A stretch of DNA of 55,380 bases, from the NCBI GenBank assembly GCA_013115125.1, contig JABANN010000185.1:1-55380 (forward strand). Direction: 5' to 3'. Shown piece after piece: positions 46,201 to 55,380 of this stretch. The notes beneath the pieces are model-generated. The model had not been told where the DNA came from, ran no database searches, and saw only the letters and a list, made by a program, of their open reading frames with translations. Origin of the DNA: Perkinsus olseni (Eukaryota; Perkinsozoa; Perkinsida). The number at the start of each line of letters is the position of its first letter. Position 1 is the stretch's first letter. The translations under genes and the position numbers were made by a program.

Positions 46201-48304
46201 AGGCTTCATAACACCCGAACAGCTTCGCCGCCGCCTTCTCAATAAGGGGGACCTATACCAAGACAAGAGACACATCATACGGAAAATTCAGAGCGGAGAG
46301 CATTGTCGGATAAGAAGACACTAAGGTCCTGTTGATGTAAATCTTCAGACAATAGTGGAGCAATATAAAGGCTTTGATGACGTATTGCCTCATCACTCGT
46401 GATGGTGTGCCACACATCGGACCCGATCCAATATCAGCAGGCCCTCTCACCCACAGCTGCCTCCTCGCCGCTTTAGTGTAAGCGAGGGTGCCCAATCTGG
46501 TGCACGGGAAAGTGTCATCTACGATTACATTATGCCATACGCCGTCCCGACAAAGCCGAACCACGTATCTGACAGCAACCAAGCTGTCATGTGCGTTCGA
46601 GTAAATAAATCCTCACGCTCCAACAGGATTATACTCTCTAGATGATGATAGAATACTTTCTACCAATTTGGGCTTCTGAGCCAGCAGACTGAGTGCCCCT
46701 ACAAACCAGCAGTTACCCAATGCACCTGATTAGAAGGTATAGCTATCCACCGGGCTCTGTTGCCCAACGGTACCTTGCCTTATATCATCCGGTGAAGGCT
46801 CGCCACGTATAACCTCCCATGGAGTACCTCCAATCTGACCAGCCATGGGTCAAAAATGAATGCCCCAACCACCAGGTGGTACCTCCATCGTGACGTCGTC
46901 GCGGATGTCCACTGGTCTCAGCCATTGAGTAGGCCTAGCTTGCAGTACTACGAACCCAGCCTCAGCTTTACATCGAGAACAAACAAGCTTCTTTCCTTCA
47001 CTAGATTCCGAGTCCGAGGCCGGCGGAGGATGCCCATGTTTTTGTTCGTACCTGCCTTGTTCACAGTCACCCGTACTGACTGTAGACCCTACCCGTTACT
47101 ACACTGTATTATACATTATTTGCAACGTCCCTGGATTTTGACGCATTTGCTCGGCCATAACAGGGTTAGTCAGCTCGATATATCTGAAAGCCTACATTAC
47201 ACAACTCCAGTGAGTCCAAAGTAGTTGGTCTACTGGAAAAAGGTGCGCATCTCCCTTCGCATCTCGTCCCTCTCAACCTCCTTTTGAGGATTCTCTTCCG
47301 GTAGAGGGTTGCCGTTATAATGACATTCCTGGCACGTCCAATGCGTTGCAGACGCTTCGTCGAAATATCTAAGATACTGTTGTACATCCACTCACAAAGT
47401 TCAGCGTGATTATTACAGGCTTTTGTTCAGCGGAGGAAAAGAAGGGTCCACGAAATTAGTACCCATGTCGTTGCAGTACTCGTTAATATTCCTCAATCCC
47501 TCTTCATCAACCTAACCACAACCTTAAGAGGCACTGACCGCTGCCGTGGGCCTCACTTCCTCGCTCGTAGTGAATCTATCAAATTCGGCAGGTTTCATCT
47601 CGGACTCCTCAGGGGCCTTCTCCGCATCCTTGCTCGAACCTTACGCAGCATAGTGAGCAGTAGCTACACCGTCACACCACCCACCACTCGGCTGTTTCAC
47701 CTTCTCCTCTCCCTCGGCGTCCTCCATCGATTCCCGCAGTACCTAGTCCGACCAATATGGTAGTCCCTCAAGTCACGGTTGAGATACCTTTGCAATCTCG
47801 GGGTCCTCATTCGCTGCTGCAGCCGTGTCAGGGTCAGACATGATGTACCTGCCAATACACCACCTCCATCATGTCATATATTCTCTCAATTACTCCATGG
47901 TCTCATCATCAGCCTTAGGCTCATCCGAAGAGGCCCGATTGGTAGGGGATGCTCCCATATCAACATCATCGTCCAAACTCTGGTTAAGCCAAAACTCGTC
48001 CGGAAGGTCCTAGCAGGATGGTAATAGTCAATGCTCCATGGCAGTAGGGACGAAGACAACTCCAGCCGAGAAAAGTCTACTCCCGTCTAAACTCGAGAGC
48101 GGCCCTCGACCCCCCACTCCGGCGCCGGCATTTATGTGCGGCTCTCCCCCAGCGCGTAACGTTTCCTATTACCATAAATTCCATGAGATAAGCAGCGGCT
48201 GCCTCCACATCACCATGACATCTTCTCAACGCGACAATACATCTATCCAATGGCTGGCCGAGCGACTCTGACAAGTGCTGTGCCGAGTCCTCAGCTGCGG
48301 GCAT
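43206..48304 (-). CDS. Calpain-type cysteine protease with N-terminal UBA and zinc-finger regions
   Basis: An intracellular cysteine protease. The start MPAAEDSAQHLSESLGQP leads into a UBA-like ubiquitin-binding helix bundle, LDRCIVALRRCHGDVEAAAA. Acidic linkers follow (QSLDDDVDMGASPTNRASSD). HWTCQECHYNGNPLPE near 47.33 kb is a W-x-C-x2-C zinc motif, with a second pair in KLVCSRCKAEAG, recalling calpain-15. The protease core has GNCWFVGALSLLAQKPKLVE (catalytic Cys codon 46709-46711), DGVWHNVIVDDTFPC, LAYTKAARRQLWV, VPLIEKAAAKLFGCYEALNS, APHAYSVMDVRE (His codon 44283-44285) and LLLLRNPWGAQSPSEW (Asn codon 44223-44225). All three catalytic residues are present, with the W of NPWG. MFWMAWEDVVEYF follows. 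A domain III-like region has KRGETYRIVPLSFSHSME. The 3' end is approximate. One intron is 1357 nt; others are mostly short. Confidence 0.85.
44594..45950 (-). other. 1357-nt intron of the calpain gene, carrying an inserted hairpin element
   Basis: The donor after TSHEAG and the acceptor before YLLGLACAPTF join in phase and restore the calpain motif, so the whole interval is an intron. It is about 25 times the usual intron length here. It contains an inverted-repeat element (45206-45488) and a T-arm-like motif (45133-45143). On minus it also holds an 86-codon frame (44659-44919) and a frame with the codon-like run GLYDNSQRFLGMTRSQYIGH (45721-45903). Neither is assigned to a family. Confidence 0.7.
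45206..45488. mobile_element. Foldback element with about 35-bp inverted repeats
   Basis: The left arm 45206-45237 (ATACTAGTAGTATGATACTA, then CGTAGGGCTTTC) matches the reverse complement of 45452-45488 except for one base and a 4-5-nt gap. The internal 210 bp has no clear gene. No convincing target-site duplication is seen. The end sequence differs from that of the 3238-3404 element, so it is a different family. Confidence 0.6.
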
Positions 48305-48404
48305 CTAAACTATTAAAACGACTATTAAAACTAACAGCAAATTGGACATGTCAACCTTCTGAAAACTGTCAACACCACTCGATCAACTAAGAAGCACGTG
48401 ACAG

Positions 48405-49485
48405 TTACTGCTGGGCATCTCGTAAATGGCGGCGCATCAACTCCCTTGTACCGTGATCGGCCCTTCTGATGGGCTCGGGCACTCTAGATTGGTTACTGCA
48501 GCTGCGGAGGCATACCTTTATACTACTCTGCAACGACATACGGTGCCCAACCGACACGTATCTGATGGACACCAACAACTCCGATCTTCCAACGGATCTC
48601 TAATGTCCGGATGACTGACGGCACGGTTGTATCCGATTGTTATAGTACATCGGATTGGTCGATTTATCTGACGACTTCACCGCTGCCCCATAGACGAAAC
48701 CTAAGTGACGTATCCATCCTAAGTATACTTATTACGGTGGCTACCATCGTTGGCATCTTCAATGAGGAAGTAGTCACCCATTGCCCGAAGCTCCCGTCGC
48801 GCCCGGTCTTTTACGTCATCTCGGGACGGTGTGGCAGGGATGGAACAGTAGTAGTTCTTAGCAACCCCAATACACGGTATCTAGCTTCCACTTCGCGATG
48901 GTGATGGTCCACTAGTATACTCACATCAGCTAGGACACCCAAGTGGCATGCTGCTCCGCACCGTCTTGGATGCAACAGACCATTGCCATCCACCATTATC
49001 AGATCTAATCGTTGTTCAGGAGGGACCTGCTCGATAAGTCTGTCGGTGAATGGATGGACAAGTTACACGTTCGATCAGCTGCAGCATCGGTTGACACTCC
49101 CTAAAGGCTAGGAAGCCCGGGACGTATGGCTGGCTGAGGTCGACGGATATATAGTCCTCGTACACAGTCGATTGACTGGACAGCTGCATGATGACGAGGC
49201 CCTGGGTGATGACACACGGACTCAGCTTCTCCAGAATGCTGTGTTATGTACCGCAACGCAGAAGTCTTCCTTAAATGTCGGGTCGGATGTTATGTCCAGT
49301 CCACCGACATACTCGCACTGCATAGGATTCAACTTGACCACCGGTCATTGTATATCACGACTGACCTGATACGGAGACTCAGTTGTTATTATTTTACTCC
49401 GAATGCGCTGTTGTTCCTCAACCCAATGTGCAGGTGTGGACATACCATGAAGGCTCAAGGAGCAAGAGTCTGAGGAGGAGAGGCC
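48405..49485 (-). CDS. ENDOV: Endonuclease V (inosine-specific nuclease)
   Basis: In eukaryotes ENDOV cuts inosine-containing RNA; bacterial Nfi repairs deaminated DNA. Spliced exons give EEQQRIRSKIITTESPYQ, CEYVGGLDITSDPTFKEDFC (catalytic Asp of GGLDIT), GLVIMQLSSQSTVYEDY, SQPYVPGFLAFREC (base-flipping PYxPG wedge), LDLIMVDGNGLLHPRRCG (second Asp), AACHLGVLADIPCIGVAKN, GFVYGAAVKSSDKSTNPIYV, SVGHRMSL and SRVPEPIRRADHGTRE. These are collinear with human ENDOV to its end. All phases work with introns of 40-100 nt, including 40 and 44 nt. The final stop is 48405-48407. The first Met is not certain: an ATG near 49448 is followed by a possible 29-nt intron. The calpain gene starts 100 nt downstream on the same strand. 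Confidence 0.93.
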
Positions 49486-50529
49486 CTGCCCCATCTGATT
49501 CAAATCGTAGGAACCCTAAAGCCCGACGTAGACCGGGAGGAGGAAAACCGATGACTGTTATACAACGTCAGTCAGCCTCTTTGTTTAGTGATGGCTAGTC
49601 TTCGAGTTGGCGGACCGGGAGCGCTGGCCGCTGGCTCCGCATCTTTGGCGCAATGGCCGAGCAGTCGTCTGGTATCCCGATGCCAAAAACCTGCCGAGGA
49701 TCGATCCGCACGCACGGCATTTTCGTGTCAAGAGACACTTCGGAGCGGTTTTGGGGAGGTCTGGAGCTCTCTAACGAGTTCTGTCCTGCTTGTGCCCACT
49801 TAGTGTCTGTTATCGTACGTATAGAAAGCACTTAGCCTCTGCTTGCCCGAAGTCGAGCCCTAACCTCAATGTGAAAGGTCACTATGGGTTTAGTGCTCAT
49901 TCAAGTGGCCACTTTCGTTGAGAGTCCATGAGTTAAGGCAAAGTCAAGGGTTCGGTGAGTGGCAAGGGAAGGTCATGTGAAACCCATTGGCTCTTGAAGC
50001 GGCCCTCAAGTGGCTACTTAGGGTGAATGGAGGTCATGTGAAATAGGGCTCAGGATCTGCGTTACTGTCTATTGGGGCATCCAATACGATAGCGTCCGAG
50101 CGACTTGGGCGTCTTGCTCATAATCATGGGCGGTCAAGAAACTTCTTGCATGGCATCGAGCGCTCGGCAACTTCCTCGTTGTGCTCCTTATTCCGCCGTG
50201 TTTCCTCATTAATAACAAACTGCGACTGGGCGGTCCCTCCAGCAGCCCAATTCAAGATGGGCGAACTCGCCGTTAATCAATTACTTGGTCACAGCGTTGA
50301 GTTCGTCACCCAGCATGTTGATTAGACATCTCATCATCGGAGTGTCTGCACAAATCCTGCCCGCCTCGGAAGCTCCGAGAGCAGTTGCTCCTGACACCTC
50401 TCCTAACGTAAGACTGTGGTACTCCGAATGCGTTGAGTCGGCGACGTGACATCGCCAAAGTCTGCAATCGTAACGGTAGGAGTGTAAAGCACTCGTATGG
50501 CTCTATGCTTATTGCATAGCTGATGTGAC
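49486..50529. other. Divergent strand-switch spacer
   Basis: Lies between the minus-strand block and a plus-strand gene. From about 49.85 to 50.06 kb there are short imperfect direct repeats (GGTCATGTGAAA twice, CAAGTGGC variants three times). Short frames on both strands around 49.6-49.8 kb lack support. Confidence 0.35.
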
Positions 50530-51445
50530 CCATTGAGGAAAGTCGAACTCAACAACAATTTGTCCTGTTCCGTACTCGAAGCTCTCGAGGCTCACGCTTT
50601 CAGGCGTACCCTCCGCTCGAGAAAGCAGAACGAGACGACTGGAAAGTTGAGTGCGAGTTTGGAACATGCTGGACAGGCATTGGGGGAACACATCGAATGC
50701 CGCGTTGGCAAGAGGCAATTACAACACGCATGGTGAGCATAATAAAGATATACTCTGGTGGCTCCCAATTGTTGTTTTCCACGTTTTAGGTTCTCTCGTG
50801 AGGGGCACATCTCTTCCTTTCTCGTTGAAGATTCCCGATATGAGTTTAAGGAACCTCCTCCGAACAACACTGGCCTCAGCCCACTCCGAGACCTGCAATC
50901 ATTCACTGCTTCAGATCAGAGGGGCGCAAAGGACATTTGCCTCAACGCAACGGAATCTTTCACACGTGCGTATCCCACTTTCGAAAGTCTTTGCGAGGCC
51001 GTCGACGACGCTGCAAATGAAGCTCACAACGCTACGCTAGAAGCCGACTGGGATTCCGATGTCGGGTTCAGTTATCCTCTTCGTATTACCCTCTTCCCGA
51101 GGGCAGATGATTGAGAGCATACCGTGGGCGAATACTCATTTGTCGTGTTATTCATATTTATCATTTTTGTTCCCTTATCCCTCCAGTCGCCAGAGTCTTG
51201 TGGATGAGAGAATGTCTATGTTACCCCTTAATTTCCTTGATAATGATCATGTTCGTGATTCTCTCGTTGCTGTCACTGATGTCGCGTGCAGCTGCCCAGT
51301 TATTGCGTTATCCGTAGTCAACAAGGAGGGGGCATGGGCCTCACTGGCTTGCCGCTCGTTCCTTGATAGCTCGATACTTGACAGACTACGCAACCTCTCC
51401 GACCCCATTCGCTACAGCGAGGTTGACTTAGTTGATAAACGGTAG
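50530..51445 (+). CDS. Uncharacterised protein related to the gene at 54-55.3 kb
   Basis: The signature FKEPPPNNTGLSPLRDLQSF is shared with the minus-strand gene below (FQEPPPNGTGLDPLRNIRGL). It is followed by a helical stretch with many Asn-x-Ser/Thr sites (CLNATESF, AHNATLEADW), which suggests a secreted or luminal domain. A further exon encodes MSMLPLNFLDNDHVRDSLVA and ends RYSEVDLVDKR, stop 51443-51445. The 5' exons are not resolved. No known family. Confidence 0.5.
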
Positions 51446-51859
51446 CTATATGCGTCTCGGTCGTTGTGCCTAGTTTACTTTTGTCAAGCTGGATCAGCGA
51501 TTATCACTGCGTATGGAAGGAACAGGTTCCGACCCTTCAACACTATTCGGTGCAACGGAAAGAAACACTTACGCTCGAAGATACACTTCGAGCCAGAGTC
51601 CATGATTCTCGGCTGCGTCCGTTGCGTTCTTAACACGTGATCGAAGCCAAAGCCTAGCTGACGGTATCATGTGTGAGGCCCCCCGTACGCAAGATGGGCT
51701 CGTACTCTTCTCTACTTCCGCGTCACTCACATGAAATTTCAGCCACGGCGAGTTCCAGTCATCGGGTTCGTGTCATCACGAATTTCTTGACCCACACCAA
51801 CCCTCCGTTGAACTCCATTCAGAAAGGTTACCATCAGAAACTCATGACAGGAAGCACTC

Positions 51860-53800
51860 AGATATCATGCCATTAAAGGCGAGCGAGCAACGGCATCAGT
51901 AACCTCATCTTCGTCAACGGCTATGGTCCTTTCAAACGTGGATTGATTCATCGAAACTGGGCTCCAATGCCGCACCGAGCTGAAGATACCCGATATTTCC
52001 TCGACAGATTCCTCCCTGCCGTGGTGATGCATCAGACAGTTGAGAATATCCAGCTGAACACACGAACAGGAAGCTGCGACTTCCACCCAGTAGTAGTTCG
52101 GTGGTCTACCTACCCGCTGTGCATCAGTGAAGCTTCCCGCGAACTGTATTATGTATGGGCGGAGTACATCCAGGATAGCGATAGGGGAGGGACGAGAGCT
52201 GGCAGCCTAGAGAGCATTGACGAGGTGCAACTGACTGAAGCTGACTACGGGCTTGGTGCTACACTTAGGAGGCCCTCCTTTACAAGGACTGCAACATCCT
52301 CGGCTGTAGCACTCTCCAGAAGCCTCGGCAAATGCATGGCCACTCGAGATACCAGTGATTCCGATACGATCTCTACATCCCGCAGGAACATTGCCAAACC
52401 GGTAGCGGAAAATTCCGCCATGACTTGCATGGCCTGACAGGAGGCGCAAAGCTACTCCACCTGCGAGGAACGGCAGCACCTTACTCGACGATTCACAGCA
52501 GAAGCAACTGACGGTGTCAATCGAACATGAACTCTCTTAAAAGCCGTCACGCACATCTGTGAACAGAGAGTCATCGTAGCCAAGACTGGACGGCCTACTG
52601 TAAGGTGAGCGGCCACCATCTCATCCAGTGTATGATGGAACAACGACATGAGAGTCGGCCATAGTGACGGGTTGAGCATGACTTGTAGCTTGGCGAAGGA
52701 GTAACTGAATAGTCTTGGCAGAGGTGGGCGCCCTGTCGAACATACATCGTAACAGCAACATCATGGCCGTGACTGAAGACATCTCTGCGATGCTCAGGCA
52801 GCAATTCACATATCACTTCGGCACTTCTCGAAATTATCGCCAGAGAATGTATCTGATGACTCTAATGATCACAACCTTGCCTACTACCAGCATCACATTC
52901 AGTCTGGCCAGACTGCTGCAGACAGAGACCAGCTGGAGTGGGGTGAACTCCTGAGGGTCAGCTTTCACATCTGAACCCGAGGACATCCTCCAGGTCACCT
53001 CGATTGTGCCCGCCGCTGCCTCAACAAGAGGCTGCGGCTCTACTGTTAGACGAATAGTAGCGAAAGCGTCCAGGAACGTAACCTGTCATTACCGAGAAGG
53101 GAGTGTACACGAGGTTGTGATAGGCTTACAATATCGCTGCTGGCCATCGAGTGTATGTTGTCGGTTATATAAGGTAGCATAGACAGCATCAGGTCCGGTG
53201 TCAAAAACCTTCACATTACTGACTTTCGAATGGAAATCCTTCCCTTCAGCTACCCGAGCTCTCGCCAGCCTTTCACAACTGTAGCTAGTTCATGCATCCT
53301 CCACTGCGGTAACTGGGGGTCGGTTATGATATCCGTCGGCCGATGGGGACACCTTACAGTCCCCAACAAGGTGCCTTTGAGTTGGGTAAAAAGCGGTATG
53401 GACCGTCGATGCATCAGTTCACAGTTGGAAACTATCTTGGCCTATAAAACGATCAGACCATAGTATCTTAAGGTCGAGCGCGTAAGATACGGAAGATTCC
53501 TACAATGACTTTGGGATCCTCTTCTTTCGCCATAGACTCCAATGTCGAGAATGGCCGGCCCCAGAAATTCTGAAAGAAGCATCGCGATGGCATTAGTACC
53601 ATCAGCATCATCAAAGAGCTACTTCGTTCATTATGGTTTCCTTGGCCGTCATTCCCAGTTCACCCTCAATCGCCTCCATAGCCTCCACCAGACCCCGCCG
53701 ATGGGCGGGATGATGCCGATGTTGCCCGATAATGACCCGCACGCTCCGTACCACCGATCGAGGCATAGCCGATAGGGGACACTTCGAAGGACGACCTCAA
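51860..53800 (-). CDS. Helical-repeat protein, possibly organellar RNA-binding
   Basis: Minus-strand exons carry repeated amphipathic helices: RFQNFWGRPFSTLESMAKEE then DPKVIVGIFRILRARP (N-terminal, near 53.5 kb), DPQEFTPLQLVSVCSSLARL (near 52.94 kb) and FSATGLAMFLRDVEIVSESL with MHLPRLLESATAEDVAVLV (near 52.3 kb). The pattern F-x-x-x-(E/D)L-x-x-v-x-x-s-L-A-R-L is that of FASTK/OPR-type repeats, which are common in alveolate mitochondrial RNA factors. The family is inferred from periodicity only. Exon limits are approximate. Confidence 0.45.
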
Positions 53801-53977
53801 ACACCACCAAAGGGGCACAGCCCCTCCGGATTCACTCCGGCTACTACACAACAGTCAGCGTCTCAGAGTAGAAGCACGTCATCGAGTACGAACACACAGA
53901 GAATCATGACCAGTGCAACTGTAGAGTTCAGACACATGACTATCGTCCACGGCAGACTGCAGCTCATCTAGTGATAC

Positions 53978-55274
53978 CTATTTATTACACGGTATATCAG
54001 CGTTGTAATCTACCGCAGCACTGCAAGCACTAGCACACAGCAACCAATGTCTAAGCAGCCCGAGTCGGACATAGCTCCTCGATAGCTCCATTGGCGAAGA
54101 TCCCTCATGCACGATCGGGGCACCATGAACAGCTAACAGTGACAAGTGACAAATGGTAGAGCCGCAAAAGCTAATCATGTTGGCAATTCTCGCAAATACG
54201 CTCCCCCAATGTGGCTTGATTATATCTGGACCAACCCAAAACCCAAAAACCGAGCGTCTGCAGGTACATCGCACAACTCATTGGCATGACCATCGACAAC
54301 ATTCTATAACCGCAAGAGATCAGTCTCGTGGAGCTTGGCACAGGCTAGCGACTGTGAACCAAAGTCTCATCAGAGGTAGTATCAAAATGCCATCCCGCCC
54401 TATGGGCACTTCTAATGGCTCCATTACAACTGCTGTGGACCAAGTCGCACAGAAGCCCGAAAGATCCATTGAACCTGTCCTGTAAAATGCTCCTCACATC
54501 CACACAGATTTCACGCAATTCGTTAATCGTGTTTGCCCCAACTGCCCCTGTCCGGTCCATAGCCTCCTCAGTTACGTAGCGCCTCAAGAGTGGCACCAAA
54601 GGCATCATCTCAGTAGCGGTCGAGTTCAAACTAGCCAGTTTGTTGTCAAGAGCCAACCCTCGGATATTTCTGAGCGGGTCCAAACCAGTGCCATTGGGAG
54701 GTGGTTCTTGGAAAGTGACCAAGTGGTCTGGAGATGGACTAGGAAAGCCGATATGATGCCGCTTAAGCACGTTAGTGGGCCAGGAACTGCAAAAAAGGAA
54801 CCAATTTCAGGACCCATAGGGGGAGTCTTACAACTCGCTGTAGAACTCCGCCCGGTCATTTGTTCGGGGGCATAGGATAGCAGCTGTCCGCAGCCCTCGG
54901 GCCCTGCCAACTTCGACGGCCAATTTGTTACCCCGGCCTTGAGTTAAGACACCATCGGAATAGTAACAGGAGGCACCATTGTCCTCAACCACAAGGCGCG
55001 TATTGTTCAGAGGAGGGAAGGCCTGATCATGGGACTCACGATCTAATCTAGTAGAAAATATGATCGATAGGAATGGATGGCACTGCCCATTAACGAGCGG
55101 ACTTACACGAGCGGTCCATTGACCGAACACAAGAGTAGTGACAGCAGCTGCCACGATGATGGAGCGTGGGAGTGTGGGAGTGCAGAGAAGCACCATGAAC
55201 AAACAGAAGCGTGAACGTGACCAGAGTAGGCCTAACGGGTGTTGCGCAGAGACGCCGTAATTCCCAAAATCCAA
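53978..55274 (-). CDS. Membrane-associated or secreted protein with EPPPNxTG motif
   Basis: The start MDFGNYGVSAQHPLGLLWSR precedes a hydrophobic segment (FCLFMVLLCTPTLPR, then SIIVAAAVTTLVFG) that acts as a signal or anchor. Next come EDNGASCYYSDGVLTQGRGN and a Cys-poor luminal part. After an intron, FQEPPPNGTGLDPLRNIRGL opens an Asn-glycosylation-rich helical domain (SLNSTATEM, RFNGSFGLL). A further minus frame toward 53978 contains another hydrophobic run. The EPPPNxTG domain is shared with the plus-strand gene at 50.5-51.4 kb, so the two are members of one family. Function unknown. Confidence 0.5.
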
Positions 55275-55306
55275 GGGAAAGGTACAAAATCCAAGGAGGC
55301 ACTTTC

Positions 55307-55364
55307 GGGTAATAGTTCCGGTTTCTGGTTGCCCTGGGTAACAGTTTCGGGATCGGGTTGCCCT
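55307..55364. repeat. Two tandem 29-bp repeats at the window edge
   Basis: Units 55307-55335 and 55336-55364 both start GGGTAA and end GGTTGCCCT, with about six differences. A partial third unit (GTCGGGTTTCGGG) follows to the window end. Just upstream, AAAATCCAAG also occurs twice. The array probably continues outside the window. Confidence 0.7.
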
Positions 55365-55380
55365 GTCGGGTTTCGGGAGG

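Noticed and set aside
49653-49835. Plus-strand frame with GSIRTHGIFVSRDTSERF
   Set aside because: No homology or start context; probably chance in a spacer.
1-55380. CRISPR arrays, bacterial operons, rRNA genes, retroviral or other virus-like elements
   Set aside because: None seen. The genes are spliced eukaryotic genes, repeats lack CRISPR spacing, and no polymerase, capsid or envelope motif was found.

Overview
The window is nuclear DNA of a eukaryotic microbe. The genes carry many GT-AG introns, most of them 40-60 nt, and the two clear tRNA genes lack an encoded CCA. The proteins are typically eukaryotic: Rab GDI, eL42, a DDX42-type helicase, RBBP6/Mpe1, NAA38, calpain and endonuclease V. 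Base composition is balanced and neighbouring genes are often only about 100 nt apart. They are grouped in long same-strand blocks. Together this suggests an alveolate, most likely a Perkinsus-like lineage; that assignment is inference, as no marker in the window proves it.

Layout. From 0.1 to 10.2 kb, genes lie on the minus strand. The main one is a very large chromatin-reader gene with BRWD/PHIP architecture (WD40, ePHD, Tudor-like, bromodomain) that splices in frame into two CW zinc fingers; a 167-bp MITE lies inside it. A small membrane-protein gene follows. From 11.6 to 20.1 kb, genes are on the plus strand: a Ser/Thr kinase, Rab GDI, a SET methyltransferase with an N-terminal zinc motif, and a membrane-anchored propeller-like protein. 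A tRNA-Cys gene sits in this block on the minus strand.

From 20.2 to 49.5 kb, essentially every protein gene is on the minus strand, with one tRNA-Pro on the plus strand. In order these are a small unknown gene, a WD40 protein, a small basic protein, an intronless RlmI-like methyltransferase, a RING-LON protein, eL42, two related coiled-coil genes, a mitochondrial carrier, a putative organelle protein, the DDX42 helicase, a C2H2 zinc-finger protein, an RBBP6/Mpe1 homologue, NAA38, an unknown gene, a UBA-zinc-finger-calpain and endonuclease V. From 50.5 to 55.3 kb lie two related membrane or secreted genes on opposite strands, with a helical-repeat gene between them.

No operon-like functional theme links the genes. 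Several belong to RNA biology (DDX42, RBBP6/Mpe1, eL42, endonuclease V, RlmI-like) or chromatin (BRWD-CW, SET). The same-strand blocks suggest co-directional transcription with trans-splicing, as known in dinoflagellates and Perkinsus. Gene ends are given to the base where start, stop and splice phases could be worked out, and are approximate where the entry says so.
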